From Caballeronia glebae (GTDB taxonomy: Bacteria > Pseudomonadota > Gammaproteobacteria > Burkholderiales > Burkholderiaceae): a stretch of DNA of 64,000 nucleotides. The stretch's first letter is position 1. Every line of letters starts with the position of its first letter. The translations under genes were made by a program, and so were the position numbers. The DNA is taken from contig NZ_FCOJ02000038.1 of the NCBI RefSeq assembly GCF_001545035.1, positions 1 through 64,000 of the forward strand, in the 5' to 3' direction. Under the pieces are notes generated by a model. The model made no database searches, was not told the DNA's origin, and was given only the letters and a program-made list of their open reading frames with translations. Shown piece after piece: positions 33,948 through 43,246 of the stretch.

Positions 33948-35261
33948 TCAGTCGTTGCGACGGCGGTTGTTCACGAGCGCGGCGGGCACCGTGAAAACGA
34001 GCAGGCTGCCGATCACGCAACTCACCGCGAGGCCCAGCACGCCGTTGCCCGTCGAGCCCGAATGCGTCTGGATCACGCCGATGAGCCAAGGGCTCACGAC
34101 GCCCGAGATGCTACCGACGGAATTCGCGAGCGCGAGGCCCGCGGCCGCCGCGCCGCCGCTGAGAATCGCGGGCGGCAGGACCCAGAACTGCGAGATGGTC
34201 GTGACGACGCCCATCGTCGCGAGCGTGAGGCCAATCATGCCGAAGAACGTGGAGTGCGCGTAGAGCACGCTGAGATACAGGCCGATCGCGCCAACCAAAC
34301 CCGCTCCCGCCAGATGCCAGCGTCGCTCGCCGCGCTTGTCCGAGCTATGACCGACCGCGAGCATCGCGATGGCGCCCGCGGCATACGGAATCGCCGAGAG
34401 CAGGCCGATATCGAGCGGATCGGTCACGCCGCTCGCCTTCACCAGCGTCGGCAGCCAGAAGCTCACGCCGTAGAGTCCCATCGTGAAGAAGAAGTAAGTC
34501 ACGCAGAGCAGCAGAACCTTCGGATGCAGCAATCCGTCTTTCACGGAATGCAGCGCATGCGCGGGCTTTTCGTCGCGCAGATTGGCTTCGAGCAGGGTCT
34601 TTTGCGAGTCGCTGAGCCACTTCGCATCGGCAACCTTGTCGTCGAGATAGAAGTATGCAATCACGCCCAGGATCGCCGTCGGAATGCCTTCGAGCAGGAA
34701 GAGCCATTGCCATCCCGCAATGCCGTGAGCGCCGCCCATATGCGTCATGATCCAGCCGGACAGCGGACCGCCGACGACGCCGGACATCGGAATGCCCGTC
34801 ATGAAGAGCGCGGTGACTTTACTTCTGCGCGACGCGGGAAACCAGTACGTGAGATAGAGCAGAATCGCGGGGATGAAGCCCGCCTCGGCCACGCCGAGCA
34901 TGAAGCGCATGACGTAGAAACTCGTCGGCGTGGTGACGAACATCATCGTTGCGGAGATCACGCCCCATGTCACCATGATGCGCGCAATCCAGCGCCGCGC
35001 GCCCACACGCAGCAAGATGAGATTGCTCGGCACTTCAAACAGGAGATAGCCGATAAAGAACACGCCCGCGCCCGCTCCATACACGGTTTCGCTGAAACGC
35101 AGGTCGCTGAGCATCTGCAGCTTCGCGAAGCTCACGTTGATACGGTCGAGATACGCGCAGAGATAACACACGAAGAGAAATGGCAGCAGACGCCATGTCA
35201 CCTTCGCATACATGGACGATTCATCGCCCGCCAGATACGCAACCGGACTGTGGGAACTCAT
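33948..35261 (-). CDS. MFS transporter, ACS family
   Basis: A 437-residue protein with 12 predicted membrane segments (WRLLPFLFVCYLCAYLDRIN at the start, FEVPSNLILLRVGARRW, LYLTYWFPASRRSK). This branch imports organic anions. It converges on the GntR gene (78 bp between stops) and probably imports the substrate of the Rieske oxygenase, though it has its own promoter next to the LysR gene at 35382. Confidence 0.88.
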   Translation of the reverse strand: MSSHSPVAYLAGDESSMYAKVTWRLLPFLFVCYLCAYLDRINVSFAKLQMLSDLRFSETVYGAGAGVFFIGYLLFEVPSNLILLRVGARRWIARIMVTWGVISATMMFVTTPTSFYVMRFMLGVAEAGFIPAILLYLTYWFPASRRSKVTALFMTGIPMSGVVGGPLSGWIMTHMGGAHGIAGWQWLFLLEGIPTAILGVIAYFYLDDKVADAKWLSDSQKTLLEANLRDEKPAHALHSVKDGLLHPKVLLLCVTYFFFTMGLYGVSFWLPTLVKASGVTDPLDIGLLSAIPYAAGAIAMLAVGHSSDKRGERRWHLAGAGLVGAIGLYLSVLYAHSTFFGMIGLTLATMGVVTTISQFWVLPPAILSGGAAAAGLALANSVGSISGVVSPWLIGVIQTHSGSTGNGVLGLAVSCVIGSLLVFTVPAALVNNRRRND

Positions 35262-35335
35262 GCTCTGTCTCCTGGTTATGTTGTGCGTCTTGATCGATCA
35301 CATGTTCACCATCCCAGACGAGAAAGACAAACGAT

Positions 35336-35360
35336 GCCTGTTCATCGAACCATGACAGGC
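35336..35360. promoter_or_regulatory. Inverted repeat in the MFS/LysR divergent region
   Basis: GCCTGTTCAT and ATGACAGGC form a 9-bp inverted repeat with a one-base bulge around CGAACC, 21 bp before the LysR start. It is a likely autoregulatory site for the LysR protein. Confidence 0.5.
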
Positions 35361-35381
35361 GCTCATGCATAAGGTGTTTCC

Positions 35382-36299
35382 ATGAGGCGTATTCCGAACT
35401 TCGTACTCCTTCGCGCTTTCGAAGCGGCCGCGCGTCTGGAGAGCTTCACCCTTGCCGCAAGCGAGCTTCATCTCACGCAATCCGCGATCAGTCACCAGGT
35501 CAAGGAACTGGAACAGTATTTTGGCAGGCCGCTTTTTCATCGACGCAACCGGCGCGTGGAGACGACATCCGAAGGCCGTCGCCTGCACGAAAGTATTGGA
35601 CGTGTGTTCGATGTTATCGAAGCCGCATGCGCCGAGGTCACGCTCGATCCGCTCGCGCAAGTGCTCGCGGTTCACTGCGCGCCGAGTTTCGCCGTGAAAT
35701 GGCTCGGGCCGCGTCTGCCCGAATTCATGCAGGCACATCCGAACGTGACGATCCGTCTGTCGTCGGACGCGGAGCCCGCCGATCTCGCCCGCGCGCGCGA
35801 AGTCGATGTCGCCATTTCATATGGATACGCGCACGATCGCCCCGGCGTCGTCTCGCGCGCGCTAGGCACGGAGCACATCATCCCGATGTGCTCGCCATCG
35901 TTGTTGCAGGAAGGTGTGCCGGCATCGGTGCAGATCGGCAGGATGACGCTGATCGACTCGCAATTGAGCCGCGTGACATGGCCCGGCTGGTTCGCGCTCA
36001 ACGGACTCGAAATGCCGCGCGGGCCGCGCCCTTCGTTCGACCGTGCGGCGCTCGCGATATCGGCGGCTGTGGATGGCATGGGCGTCGCGCTGGAAACGAC
36101 GCGCCTCGCCGAGCGCGAACTCGCGCGCGGCGATCTGGTCGAGTTGGGCGCGGGTGCGTTCGCGCCGCTCGAAAGGGAGACCCACTTTCTCTCCTATCGC
36201 GTGAATGAACGCAATGTCGAAAAAGTGAAATGTTTCTGTGACTGGGTGCTGGCGAAGGCCGGACTCGACGACATAACCGAAGTCGAACCGCGCGGCTGA
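35382..36299 (+). CDS. LysR-family regulator, GcvA-like
   Basis: A 305-residue protein beginning MRRIPNFVLLRAFEAAARLE with helix-turn-helix SFTLAASELHLTQSAISHQV, exactly the GcvA-type N-terminus, then a PBP2 effector domain (VHCAPSFAVKWLGPRLPEF). It is divergent from the MFS transporter, with an inverted repeat between the genes, so control of that transporter is likely. Local target genes other than this cannot be seen. Confidence 0.9.
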   Translation: MRRIPNFVLLRAFEAAARLESFTLAASELHLTQSAISHQVKELEQYFGRPLFHRRNRRVETTSEGRRLHESIGRVFDVIEAACAEVTLDPLAQVLAVHCAPSFAVKWLGPRLPEFMQAHPNVTIRLSSDAEPADLARAREVDVAISYGYAHDRPGVVSRALGTEHIIPMCSPSLLQEGVPASVQIGRMTLIDSQLSRVTWPGWFALNGLEMPRGPRPSFDRAALAISAAVDGMGVALETTRLAERELARGDLVELGAGAFAPLERETHFLSYRVNERNVEKVKCFCDWVLAKAGLDDITEVEPRG

Positions 36300-36300
36300 A

Positions 36301-36711
36301 TCACGCCGCCTGTTTCGCCCGCTCTTCCTCCATCATGCGTGCATGGGCGTACACGCGATCGCGTTCGCGCGCGACGAGCGTGCGCTTGCGTGCAAGCGTC
36401 TGTCGTTGATATTTCGGATCGCCCATCTGCGTCACGTATTCACCATGTCGATGACGCAGATAACGCTGGAAAAATTCGGCGCCGGGCAAACCGCTGTCGA
36501 GCGCCATGAGCACCCCGTAGTCGATGTCGCCCAGGTCCCCGAGTGTCTTGATCGCGGATTCGAGGGCGGCATAACGCTGGGGCAGCGGCACTGCCTTGTC
36601 GCATAGCGCATGAAAGCGCTGATAGGGCAGCACCTGTCCGTGCGATGCGCACCGCCATAACACTTTCGCGAGCCGTTGACTGAGTTCCGTTTCCACGTTT
36701 TCCTCCCGCAT
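36301..36711 (-). CDS. Conserved-looking hypothetical protein
   Basis: A 136-residue soluble, charged protein (TELSQRLAKVLWRCASHGQV, later YGVLMALDSGLPGAEFFQRY), rich in Arg and helices at the C-terminus (RERDRVYAHARMMEEERAKQ). No known domain is recognised. The start at 36711 (MREENVE) was taken because the upstream in-frame part is basic and low in character. Its stop meets the LysR stop end-on. Confidence 0.6.
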   Translation of the reverse strand: MREENVETELSQRLAKVLWRCASHGQVLPYQRFHALCDKAVPLPQRYAALESAIKTLGDLGDIDYGVLMALDSGLPGAEFFQRYLRHRHGEYVTQMGDPKYQRQTLARKRTLVARERDRVYAHARMMEEERAKQAA

Positions 36712-37675
36712 GGTTGCGCGGATCGTATGAGTTTGACATTTCACCGTCATTCGAATAACGAAGACGGCGCCCCGTTTCCTGCAATCACCTGCCACGCCAG
36801 GAATATGCGCGACGCACGCCATTGCGCCACGTCGCTTTGCGCCCATCGCTATAAAAGTGCAACGTGATGCAGCCACGTTAAAGAAAACGTTCTACGAAGA
36901 TTCAACTAAGCATGTTTTAAAGAACCACACACTTCTATTTCATGCTCTGAAAGAAAGAGCGCCGATAACGAAGAATACGAAATGCGATAAACATCTATGC
37001 TCAATGGATCTTTCACGATAAAACCGCGACACTGCGCACCAATCCGCACTGCTGCCGGGTGCAGTAGTGAATTTGCGAAACCATATGAGCAAGCGATGCA
37101 GCGCGAAGCGAGGCTTGTGTGCGCTTCGCTTAATTTCGACTTCGAAGGGGCTTATTGATTGCCACGTCACAGCACCGTAATTTTTGACCGAAACTTCGCG
37201 CGGCGGCTGCGACTCGATTACATGCTAGCAAACATATTGCAAGAATCCAAGGAAAGTTTTCCACATGGAAGAACGCTTCGCGCTTTCACGCGGCCGTCTT
37301 CCGGCGCATTTCTTCATCGTTGCTGGCTGTTTTGCGGGACGCTAAATCGCAATGCCGCGAGACGCAAGTGCTATACAAACCAGTTAATGCGCTTTAAGCC
37401 AACGCGTTAAGCGGATTGCACGCAAGTTCGAGCGCCCTGCTTCGTTCGCGCGCGCGCCTCGCATCCCGGCGCAGCCCTTAAGACTGGTTTAAGCCTGAGA
37501 GACTAAAACGTCATAAGACGAAGGCAAGATAGCGGCTCGATGCCGGTTCCTTGCAGTTCGCTGCGTTATCTCGTATCGGCTTTCTCTCGAACGTCCACGC
37601 GGATGGTCTGACCGGGCAACGCCGCACGCGCAACCCAACAGCGCGATCAGGCGCAGGCGACGACCATCCCATTCA
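36712..37675. other. Near 1-kb stretch without a protein gene; candidate small-RNA region
   Basis: No credible coding sequence on either strand. The first 450 bases are AT-rich. An 8-bp hairpin GCGAAGCG/CGCTTCGC lies at 37103-37129. The last 250 bases before 37676 are GC-richer and run into a strong plus-strand terminator with no upstream plus-strand gene, which suggests a non-coding transcript starting somewhere in 37400-37550. Confidence 0.45.
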
Positions 37676-37703
37676 GCCCGGCAGCAATGCCGGGCTTTTT
37701 TTT
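37676..37703 (+). terminator. Strong orphan Rho-independent terminator
   Basis: A perfect 8-bp stem GCCCGGCA/TGCCGGGC with a GCAA tetraloop (37676-37695) and then eight Ts. The T-run is only on the plus strand, so it is not the terminator of the leftward kinase gene whose stop it touches. Confidence 0.9.
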
Positions 37704-39231
37704 AATTACGCCATCCGCGCGCATGCGGTGCGCCGTTGCCGGTCTGCGCAACGGCGGCGGGCAAGTCGAAACGAAACGTGGTGCCCGTGGTCTGCGAATC
37801 GATCAGGCGAATCTGGCTGCCGTGCAATTGCAGCATGCGTTGCACGATAAGCAAACCGAGCCCTCCGCGATGCGCGCCGCCCGATGCGAACGGACGCATG
37901 AAGAGCGCGTCCCGAATTGCGGGCGGTATGCCCGCGCCGGTGTCGCTGATCGTGACTTCGACACGATCGGGCATCTCGCGAGCTAGCGCGAGCGTCACGT
38001 CCACCGTGCCTTGCGCAGGCGTGTGACGAATCGCGTTGTCGAGCAGATTCGTGAGCACGCGCTCGATCATGCCCAGGTCCGCCACGACGCTCGGCAAGCG
38101 CGGCGCGATCTGCGCATTCAGGCGCACGCCGCGCGATTGCGCGGACAGTTCGAACTTTTCGAATACGTCCTGCACCAGATCGGCGAGTGAGAACGGCTCG
38201 GCTTCGGGCGCGACCATGCCATGTTCGAGCTTCGCCAGTTCGAACAAGGACTGCGCGAGATGACCCACCTTCGCGCTCTGCGTGAGCGCGATCGACAGAT
38301 AGCGACGCCGATCGATATCGGGCAGCGTGTCGGACTTGAGCGACAGCGTCTCCAGATAACCATGCAGCGACGACAACGGCGTGCGCAGATCGTGCGAGAT
38401 ATTCGCGACCATCTCGCGACGCTCGCGATCCTGCTGACCCAGCGCGCGCCATTGCTCGCCGATGCGCTCCGCCATCTGCGCGAACGCGCTTTCGAGCACG
38501 ATAATCTCGTCGCGTTCGTTCGCCCGGGCATCGGGGGAATCGATTCGGGCGAGCGCCGGCGGTGGCGCGGGCACGCCGCGCGCGTCGAACTTGCGCATTG
38601 CTTCAGTAAGCCGGCGCAGCGGCCGCGTGACGAGCCCGAACGCGACCACGCCCGCGACGAGTCCGAGCAATGTGACGAGGCCCATCGACGCGAGTGTGGT
38701 GCGCAACACCGCGCTCGCCGATGCCTTCGCGGCCAGTGCATCGTGCTCCTCGCCGAGCAGCACGACATAGACATAGCCGAACGGCGGCTTGCCCGGCGCG
38801 GCGAGCGGCGCGGCGCTGAAGACCTTGCGCTTGTCGGCGCTGCGCGGATCGTCGCCGAGAATCGGCAACGCGGCACCGTCGAGGAACTGGCGCACCGGCG
38901 CGAGATCGACATGATCGCGCTTGAGGTGGCCAGGCGGCGCATCGTCGGCACGCACGCGTCCCGTGTTATCGAGCAGATAGACTTCGACGCTCGGGTTCAC
39001 GACCATCAACTGGCTGAAGAGCCGGCGCACGGCGGGCGCATTTATATCGGCTGCATCGGCGAGCGCGCCGTCATGCGCGATATGCGTCGCGAGCCCGCGC
39101 GAAAGACTTTGAATGACTTCTTTCTCGCGCAGATCGCTCGCGCGGATCTGCAGCCACGCCGATGCACCGCAGCACGCGAGCAGCAGCACGCAGAACACCG
39201 CGAAAAGACGTTGTGACAGCGTGAGCTTCAC
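37702..39231 (-). CDS. Membrane sensor histidine kinase, partner of the Msr-operon regulator
   Basis: A 509-residue kinase. Membrane segments are at about 8-28 and 178-202, enclosing a periplasmic sensor domain (30-177). HAMP follows, then the phospho-acceptor H280 (ANISHDLRTPLSSLHG), the N box (VLTNLLDNAIRHTP) and G boxes (ISDTGAGIPP, HRGGLGLLIVQR). The start is a GTG at 39231 overlapping the response regulator stop (GTGA), so the genes are translationally coupled. Divergent to msrB-dipZ-msrA, it probably senses an envelope oxidative or thiol signal. Confidence 0.88.
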   Translation of the reverse strand: MKLTLSQRLFAVFCVLLLACCGASAWLQIRASDLREKEVIQSLSRGLATHIAHDGALADAADINAPAVRRLFSQLMVVNPSVEVYLLDNTGRVRADDAPPGHLKRDHVDLAPVRQFLDGAALPILGDDPRSADKRKVFSAAPLAAPGKPPFGYVYVVLLGEEHDALAAKASASAVLRTTLASMGLVTLLGLVAGVVAFGLVTRPLRRLTEAMRKFDARGVPAPPPALARIDSPDARANERDEIIVLESAFAQMAERIGEQWRALGQQDRERREMVANISHDLRTPLSSLHGYLETLSLKSDTLPDIDRRRYLSIALTQSAKVGHLAQSLFELAKLEHGMVAPEAEPFSLADLVQDVFEKFELSAQSRGVRLNAQIAPRLPSVVADLGMIERVLTNLLDNAIRHTPAQGTVDVTLALAREMPDRVEVTISDTGAGIPPAIRDALFMRPFASGGAHRGGLGLLIVQRMLQLHGSQIRLIDSQTTGTTFRFDLPAAVAQTGNGAPHARGWRN

Positions 39232-39959
39232 GGCGCGCCGTCCTTTCCGTCGGCCGATTGCAACGCGAGCTTGTAGCCGTGGCCCCATACCGTAAGAATG
39301 CGCTTCGGATCGGCCGCATCTTTCTCTACTTTCGCGCGCAACCGGTTGATATGCGTATTCACCGTGTGCTCATAACCTTCGTGCCGATAACCCCACACGG
39401 CATTGAGCAGATCCATGCGCGAGAACACTTTGCCCGGATGACGCGCGAAGTGATACAGCAGATCGAATTCGCGCGGCGTGAGTTCGATGCGCGCGCCATC
39501 GACCCATGCTTCGCGCGCGAGCGGATCGATCGCGATGCCGGCCACTTCGATACGCCCCGTTTCGAGCCGCGAGTCCTTCGCGACGGCATCGACGCGGCGC
39601 AGCAACGCCTTCACGCGCGCGACCAGTTCCAGCACGGAGAACGGCTTCGCGAGGTAGTCGTCCGCCCCGAGTTCGAGCCCGAGTATGCGATGCACCTCAC
39701 TGGAGCGCGCACTCGTGATGATGATCGGCGTATAGCGCGTCATCGCACGCGCGCGCCGGCAGATTTCGAGGCCGTCGACGCCGGGCAACATGAGATCGAG
39801 AATCAGCGCATCCCAGCCGCCTTGTTCGAGCAGGCGCAGCCCTTCGGCGCCATCGGCGCTGTGCACGACTTCGTAGCGCTCGTCGCGCAGATTGAGGCTC
39901 AGCACATCGGCGATGTGCATGTCGTCTTCGACGATAAGAATGCGTTTCGGATGATCCAT
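39228..39959 (-). CDS. OmpR-family response regulator
   Basis: A 243-residue regulator: receiver with D11-D12 region (IVEDDMH), phospho-acceptor D55 (LILDLMLPG) and K in LAKPFS. The C-terminal winged helix is typical OmpR/PhoB (LTPREFDLLYHFARHPGKVF, HTVNTHINRLRAKVE). The start MDHPKRILIV is at 39959. It is divergent from msrB (185 bp between starts), which it most likely activates. Confidence 0.9.
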   Translation of the reverse strand: MDHPKRILIVEDDMHIADVLSLNLRDERYEVVHSADGAEGLRLLEQGGWDALILDLMLPGVDGLEICRRARAMTRYTPIIITSARSSEVHRILGLELGADDYLAKPFSVLELVARVKALLRRVDAVAKDSRLETGRIEVAGIAIDPLAREAWVDGARIELTPREFDLLYHFARHPGKVFSRMDLLNAVWGYRHEGYEHTVNTHINRLRAKVEKDAADPKRILTVWGHGYKLALQSADGKDGAP

Positions 39960-40144
39960 GAGCGAAGGTAATCGGCACAAGGGAAAACACGCGCGCCCAA
40001 TCCGCATAACAATGACGAGCGTCTGTGCCATTGTGCAGAAAAGTGCGCGGCCAAGTATCACATTTAATTTAACTTTCGGTGAGGACTCGGGGATGCGCGC
40101 GCGACTACGATGCCGCTACACCACTCGAACACGAGGAGCGCATC

Positions 40145-40657
40145 ATGCAAACCCGCCGCCGCTTTCTCCTGACAGGCACCGCGGCCGCCGCCGCCTTCGC
40201 CCTAAGCGGACGCCTGCGCGCGCTCGCGGCCGGTTCGGCGCCGCAAGCGCCATCTCAGGAGCACTTCGAAATCGTTCATAGCGACGATGAATGGCGTCGT
40301 CTGCTGAATCCCGTGCAATTCGACGTGTTGCGCCGGGAAGGCACCGAACGCCCTTATACGAGCCCGCTGAACGACGAGCATCGCGCAGGCGCCTTCAGTT
40401 GCGCGGGCTGCAGGCTGGCGGTGTTCTCGTCGCGCACCAAGTTCGACAGTCACACCGGCTGGCCGAGCTTCTGGGCACCGCTCGATCATGCGGTCGCGAC
40501 GCGTATCGACGGCTCGTTCGGCGTCGAGCGCACCGAAGTGCATTGCCGTCGCTGCGGCGGTCATCTGGGCCACGTCTTCGACGACGGTCCCAAGCCCACG
40601 GGCCTGCGCTACTGCATGAACGGCGTCGCGATGAATTTCACGCCGGGCGCGGCCTGA
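40145..40657 (+). CDS. msrB: Tat-exported methionine-R-sulfoxide reductase
   Basis: A 170-residue MsrB with a twin-arginine leader (MQTRRRFLLTGTAAAAAFAL, cleavage near residue 29). Zinc cysteines are C86, C89 (CAGC) and C134, C137 (CRRC). The catalytic C157 is in LRYCMN; HTGWPSF and GHVFDDGPKPTG are family signatures. It reduces R-methionine sulfoxide in periplasmic proteins. The recycling electrons probably come from the DipZ-like protein encoded next. An in-frame extension of 22 codons upstream was excluded. Confidence 0.92.
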   Translation: MQTRRRFLLTGTAAAAAFALSGRLRALAAGSAPQAPSQEHFEIVHSDDEWRRLLNPVQFDVLRREGTERPYTSPLNDEHRAGAFSCAGCRLAVFSSRTKFDSHTGWPSFWAPLDHAVATRIDGSFGVERTEVHCRRCGGHLGHVFDDGPKPTGLRYCMNGVAMNFTPGAA

Positions 40658-40697
40658 AGCGCGCTCTCACTCCGATCAACTTCGACCCGACACCATC

Positions 40698-42509
40698 ATG
40701 CTGCTCATCGTTCTTGCCTATCTCGGCGGCGCGCTGACGATTCTCAGTCCGTGCATCCTGCCCGTGCTTCCCTTCGTGTTCTCGCGCGCGGATCAGCCGT
40801 TCGTGAAAAGCGGCCTGCCCTTGCTCGCGGGCATGGGCCTGACCTTCGCCGCGGTCGCGACGCTCGCGGCCGTCGGCGGCGGCTGGGTCACGCAGGCCAA
40901 TCAATACGGCCGCTGGGCCGCCATCGTGCTGCTCGCGGTGTTCGGCCTCACGCTGCTTCTGCCAAGTCTTGCGGAACGCGTGATGCATCCGCTCGTCAGC
41001 GCGGGCAATCGTCTCACCGCGTTCGCGCAACGCGACGATGGCAAGCCGAGCTTCGGCGGATCGTTCGTGCTGGGCATCGCGACGGGTCTGCTGTGGGCGC
41101 CGTGCGCCGGCCCGATTCTCGGCCTCGTATTGACGGGCGCGGCGCTCAACGGCGCGAGCGTCGGCACTACGCTGCTGCTGATCGCCTATGCAGCCGGCGC
41201 GGCGACGTCGCTCGCGGTCGCCTTGCTGATCGGCGGACGCGTGTTCGGCGCGATGAAGCGCTCACTCGGCGCGGGCGAATGGGTGCGGCGCGGCATCGGC
41301 GCGGCCATGCTGCTCGGCGTCGTCGCGATCGCGCTCGGGCTGGACACCGGCGTGCTCGCTCGCGTGTCGACGGTCGCGACCGCGGGCATCGAACAGCAGC
41401 TAGTCGACAAGCTCTCGAACAAGAACAATGGCGCGATGATGATGTCCGCGAACACCGGCAACAATGGCGCCGCGATGATGCGCGCGAGCACCGAGCCGCC
41501 GAAGACGCCGGCCCCCGCGCCGCTGCCCGTGGAAGGCACGCTGCCGGCGCTCGACGGCGCGGTGCAGTGGATCAACTCGCCGCCGCTCACGAAGGAAGCA
41601 TTGCGCGGCAAGGTCGTGCTCGTCGATGTATGGACGTACTCGTGCATCAACTGCCTGCGCACGCTGCCGTATCTGAAGACCTGGGCGCAGAAGTATCGCG
41701 ATCAGGGGCTCGTCGTGATCGGTGTGCACGCGCCGGAGTTCGCATTCGAGCGCAACGTCGACAACGTGAAGAAGGCCGTTCATGATCTCGGTATCGACTA
41801 TCCCGTTGCCGTCGACAACAACTATGCGATCTGGCGCGCGCTGAACAACCAGTACTGGCCGGCGCATTATTTCATCGACGCGAAGGGCGACATCCGCTAT
41901 CACCATTTCGGCGAAGGCGACTATGCGCATTCCGAGCAGGTGATCCAGGAACTGCTCGCCGAAGCGGGTCACGGCGCGGCGCCGGCCATGGCGATGACCG
42001 CGAAGAACAAGAGCGATGATATGGGCCAGGGCGCGCTGATGCAGGCCGACAATGCGGACATGCGCTCGCCTGAAACGTATATCGGCTACGAGCGCGCGGA
42101 GCAGTTCATGTCGCCCGGCGGCGAAACGCAGGACCGGATTCACGACTACGCCGCGCCCAAAGCGCTCGATGTCAACGACTGGGCGCTCGCGGGCGCGTGG
42201 AAGGTCGGCGCGGAGCACGCAACGCTCGAAGGCGCGACGGGCCGCATCGTGTATCGCTTTCATGCACGCGATTTGCATCTCGTGCTCGGGCCGTCGAAGG
42301 ACGGCAAGCCGGTGCGCTTTCGCGTGAGCATCGACGGCGCGGCGCCGGGCGCATCGCATGGCAGTGACATTCAGGCAGATGGAAGTGGAACCGTGACCGA
42401 ACAGCGCCTTTATCAACTCGTGCGGCAAACGGGTTCGGTCGCGGATCGCACGTTCACGATCGAATTTCTCGACCCGGGCGTCGAAGCGTACGCCTTCACG
42501 TTCGGTTGA
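40698..42509 (+). CDS. DipZ-like fusion: CcdA membrane domain, thioredoxin-like domain, C-terminal beta domain
   Basis: A 603-residue protein. Residues 1-225 form the CcdA electron-transfer domain with six or seven helices and cysteines C19 (LSPCILP) and C136 (WAPCAGP). A Met- and Asn-rich linker (GAMMMSANTGNNGAAMM, 245-261) leads to a TlpA/peroxiredoxin-like periplasmic domain with C316 and C319 (YSCINCLR). A second Met-rich stretch (about 435-470) precedes a C-terminal beta-sandwich typical of DipZ proteins. It should carry reducing power from cytoplasmic thioredoxin across the membrane to MsrA and MsrB. Confidence 0.9.
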   Translation: MLLIVLAYLGGALTILSPCILPVLPFVFSRADQPFVKSGLPLLAGMGLTFAAVATLAAVGGGWVTQANQYGRWAAIVLLAVFGLTLLLPSLAERVMHPLVSAGNRLTAFAQRDDGKPSFGGSFVLGIATGLLWAPCAGPILGLVLTGAALNGASVGTTLLLIAYAAGAATSLAVALLIGGRVFGAMKRSLGAGEWVRRGIGAAMLLGVVAIALGLDTGVLARVSTVATAGIEQQLVDKLSNKNNGAMMMSANTGNNGAAMMRASTEPPKTPAPAPLPVEGTLPALDGAVQWINSPPLTKEALRGKVVLVDVWTYSCINCLRTLPYLKTWAQKYRDQGLVVIGVHAPEFAFERNVDNVKKAVHDLGIDYPVAVDNNYAIWRALNNQYWPAHYFIDAKGDIRYHHFGEGDYAHSEQVIQELLAEAGHGAAPAMAMTAKNKSDDMGQGALMQADNADMRSPETYIGYERAEQFMSPGGETQDRIHDYAAPKALDVNDWALAGAWKVGAEHATLEGATGRIVYRFHARDLHLVLGPSKDGKPVRFRVSIDGAAPGASHGSDIQADGSGTVTEQRLYQLVRQTGSVADRTFTIEFLDPGVEAYAFTFG

Positions 42510-42532
42510 ACGAGACATCTTGAGGAGCAGAC

Positions 42533-43246
42533 ATGTTCAAGACCAAAAGCATGACATTCAAGGCGGCGAGCGTGGCCGTGCTGTTCGCGGGCGCGTTCGC
42601 ACTGCAGCGCGCCGCGCATTCGAGCGAGGACACCGTGAAGATTCCGCCGCCCGCGCACGACGAAAGCGCGGGGGCCATGCATACGGAAACGGCCGTGTTC
42701 GCGGGCGGCTGCTTCTGGGGCGTGCAAGGCGTGTTTCAGCACGTGCGCGGCGTGAAAGAAGTGATGTCGGGCTATGCGGGCGGCGCGGCAAACACCGCGC
42801 AATACGATCGCGTGAGCGAAGGCGATACCGGCCATGCCGAATCGGTTCGGATCACTTATGATCCGGCACAGGTTTCGTATGGCAAGCTCCTGCAGATCTT
42901 TTTCTCCGTCGCGCACAATCCGACCGAGCTGAACTATCAGGGCCCCGATCACGGCACGCAATACCGTTCGGCGGTATTCCCGACGAACCCGGCGCAGCGC
43001 GATATCGTCAATACGTATATCGCGCAGCTCGACAAGGCGCACGTGTACGGCGGCAAGATCGTCACGAAGATCGAGGACTACAAGGGCTTCTATCCGGCCG
43101 AGGGTTATCACCAGAATTATCTGACGGAGCATCCGGAAAGCCCGTATATCGCCGTCAACGATCTGCCGAAAGTGGCGAACTTGAAGCAGATGTATCCGGA
43201 TGCGTATCGTCAGGATGCGGTGCTTGTGACGGTCGCCGCCAAATAG
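42533..43246 (+). CDS. msrA: Exported peptide-methionine-S-sulfoxide reductase
   Basis: A 237-residue MsrA with an N-terminal signal or anchor (residues 8-28). The catalytic C60 is in AGGCFWGVQG; GYAGG, GDTGHAESV and DHGTQYRS are family motifs, and a resolving residue pattern is in the YHQNYL tail. It completes a full stereochemical pair with MsrB for periplasmic methionine repair. TTGAGGAGC precedes the ATG, 23 bp after dipZ. Its 3' end overlaps the tail of an antisense aminotransferase remnant. Confidence 0.92.
   Translation: MFKTKSMTFKAASVAVLFAGAFALQRAAHSSEDTVKIPPPAHDESAGAMHTETAVFAGGCFWGVQGVFQHVRGVKEVMSGYAGGAANTAQYDRVSEGDTGHAESVRITYDPAQVSYGKLLQIFFSVAHNPTELNYQGPDHGTQYRSAVFPTNPAQRDIVNTYIAQLDKAHVYGGKIVTKIEDYKGFYPAEGYHQNYLTEHPESPYIAVNDLPKVANLKQMYPDAYRQDAVLVTVAAK

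Noticed and set aside
31411..34089. 892-codon minus-strand frame through the GntR gene
   Set aside because: Only the part from 32955 down is a Rieske oxygenase; the N-terminal extension crosses the divergent promoter and is antisense of the GntR regulator.
37159..37410. Possible 83-residue protein in the gene-free region
   Set aside because: No Shine-Dalgarno, Arg/Cys-rich composition and no pattern; treated as non-coding.
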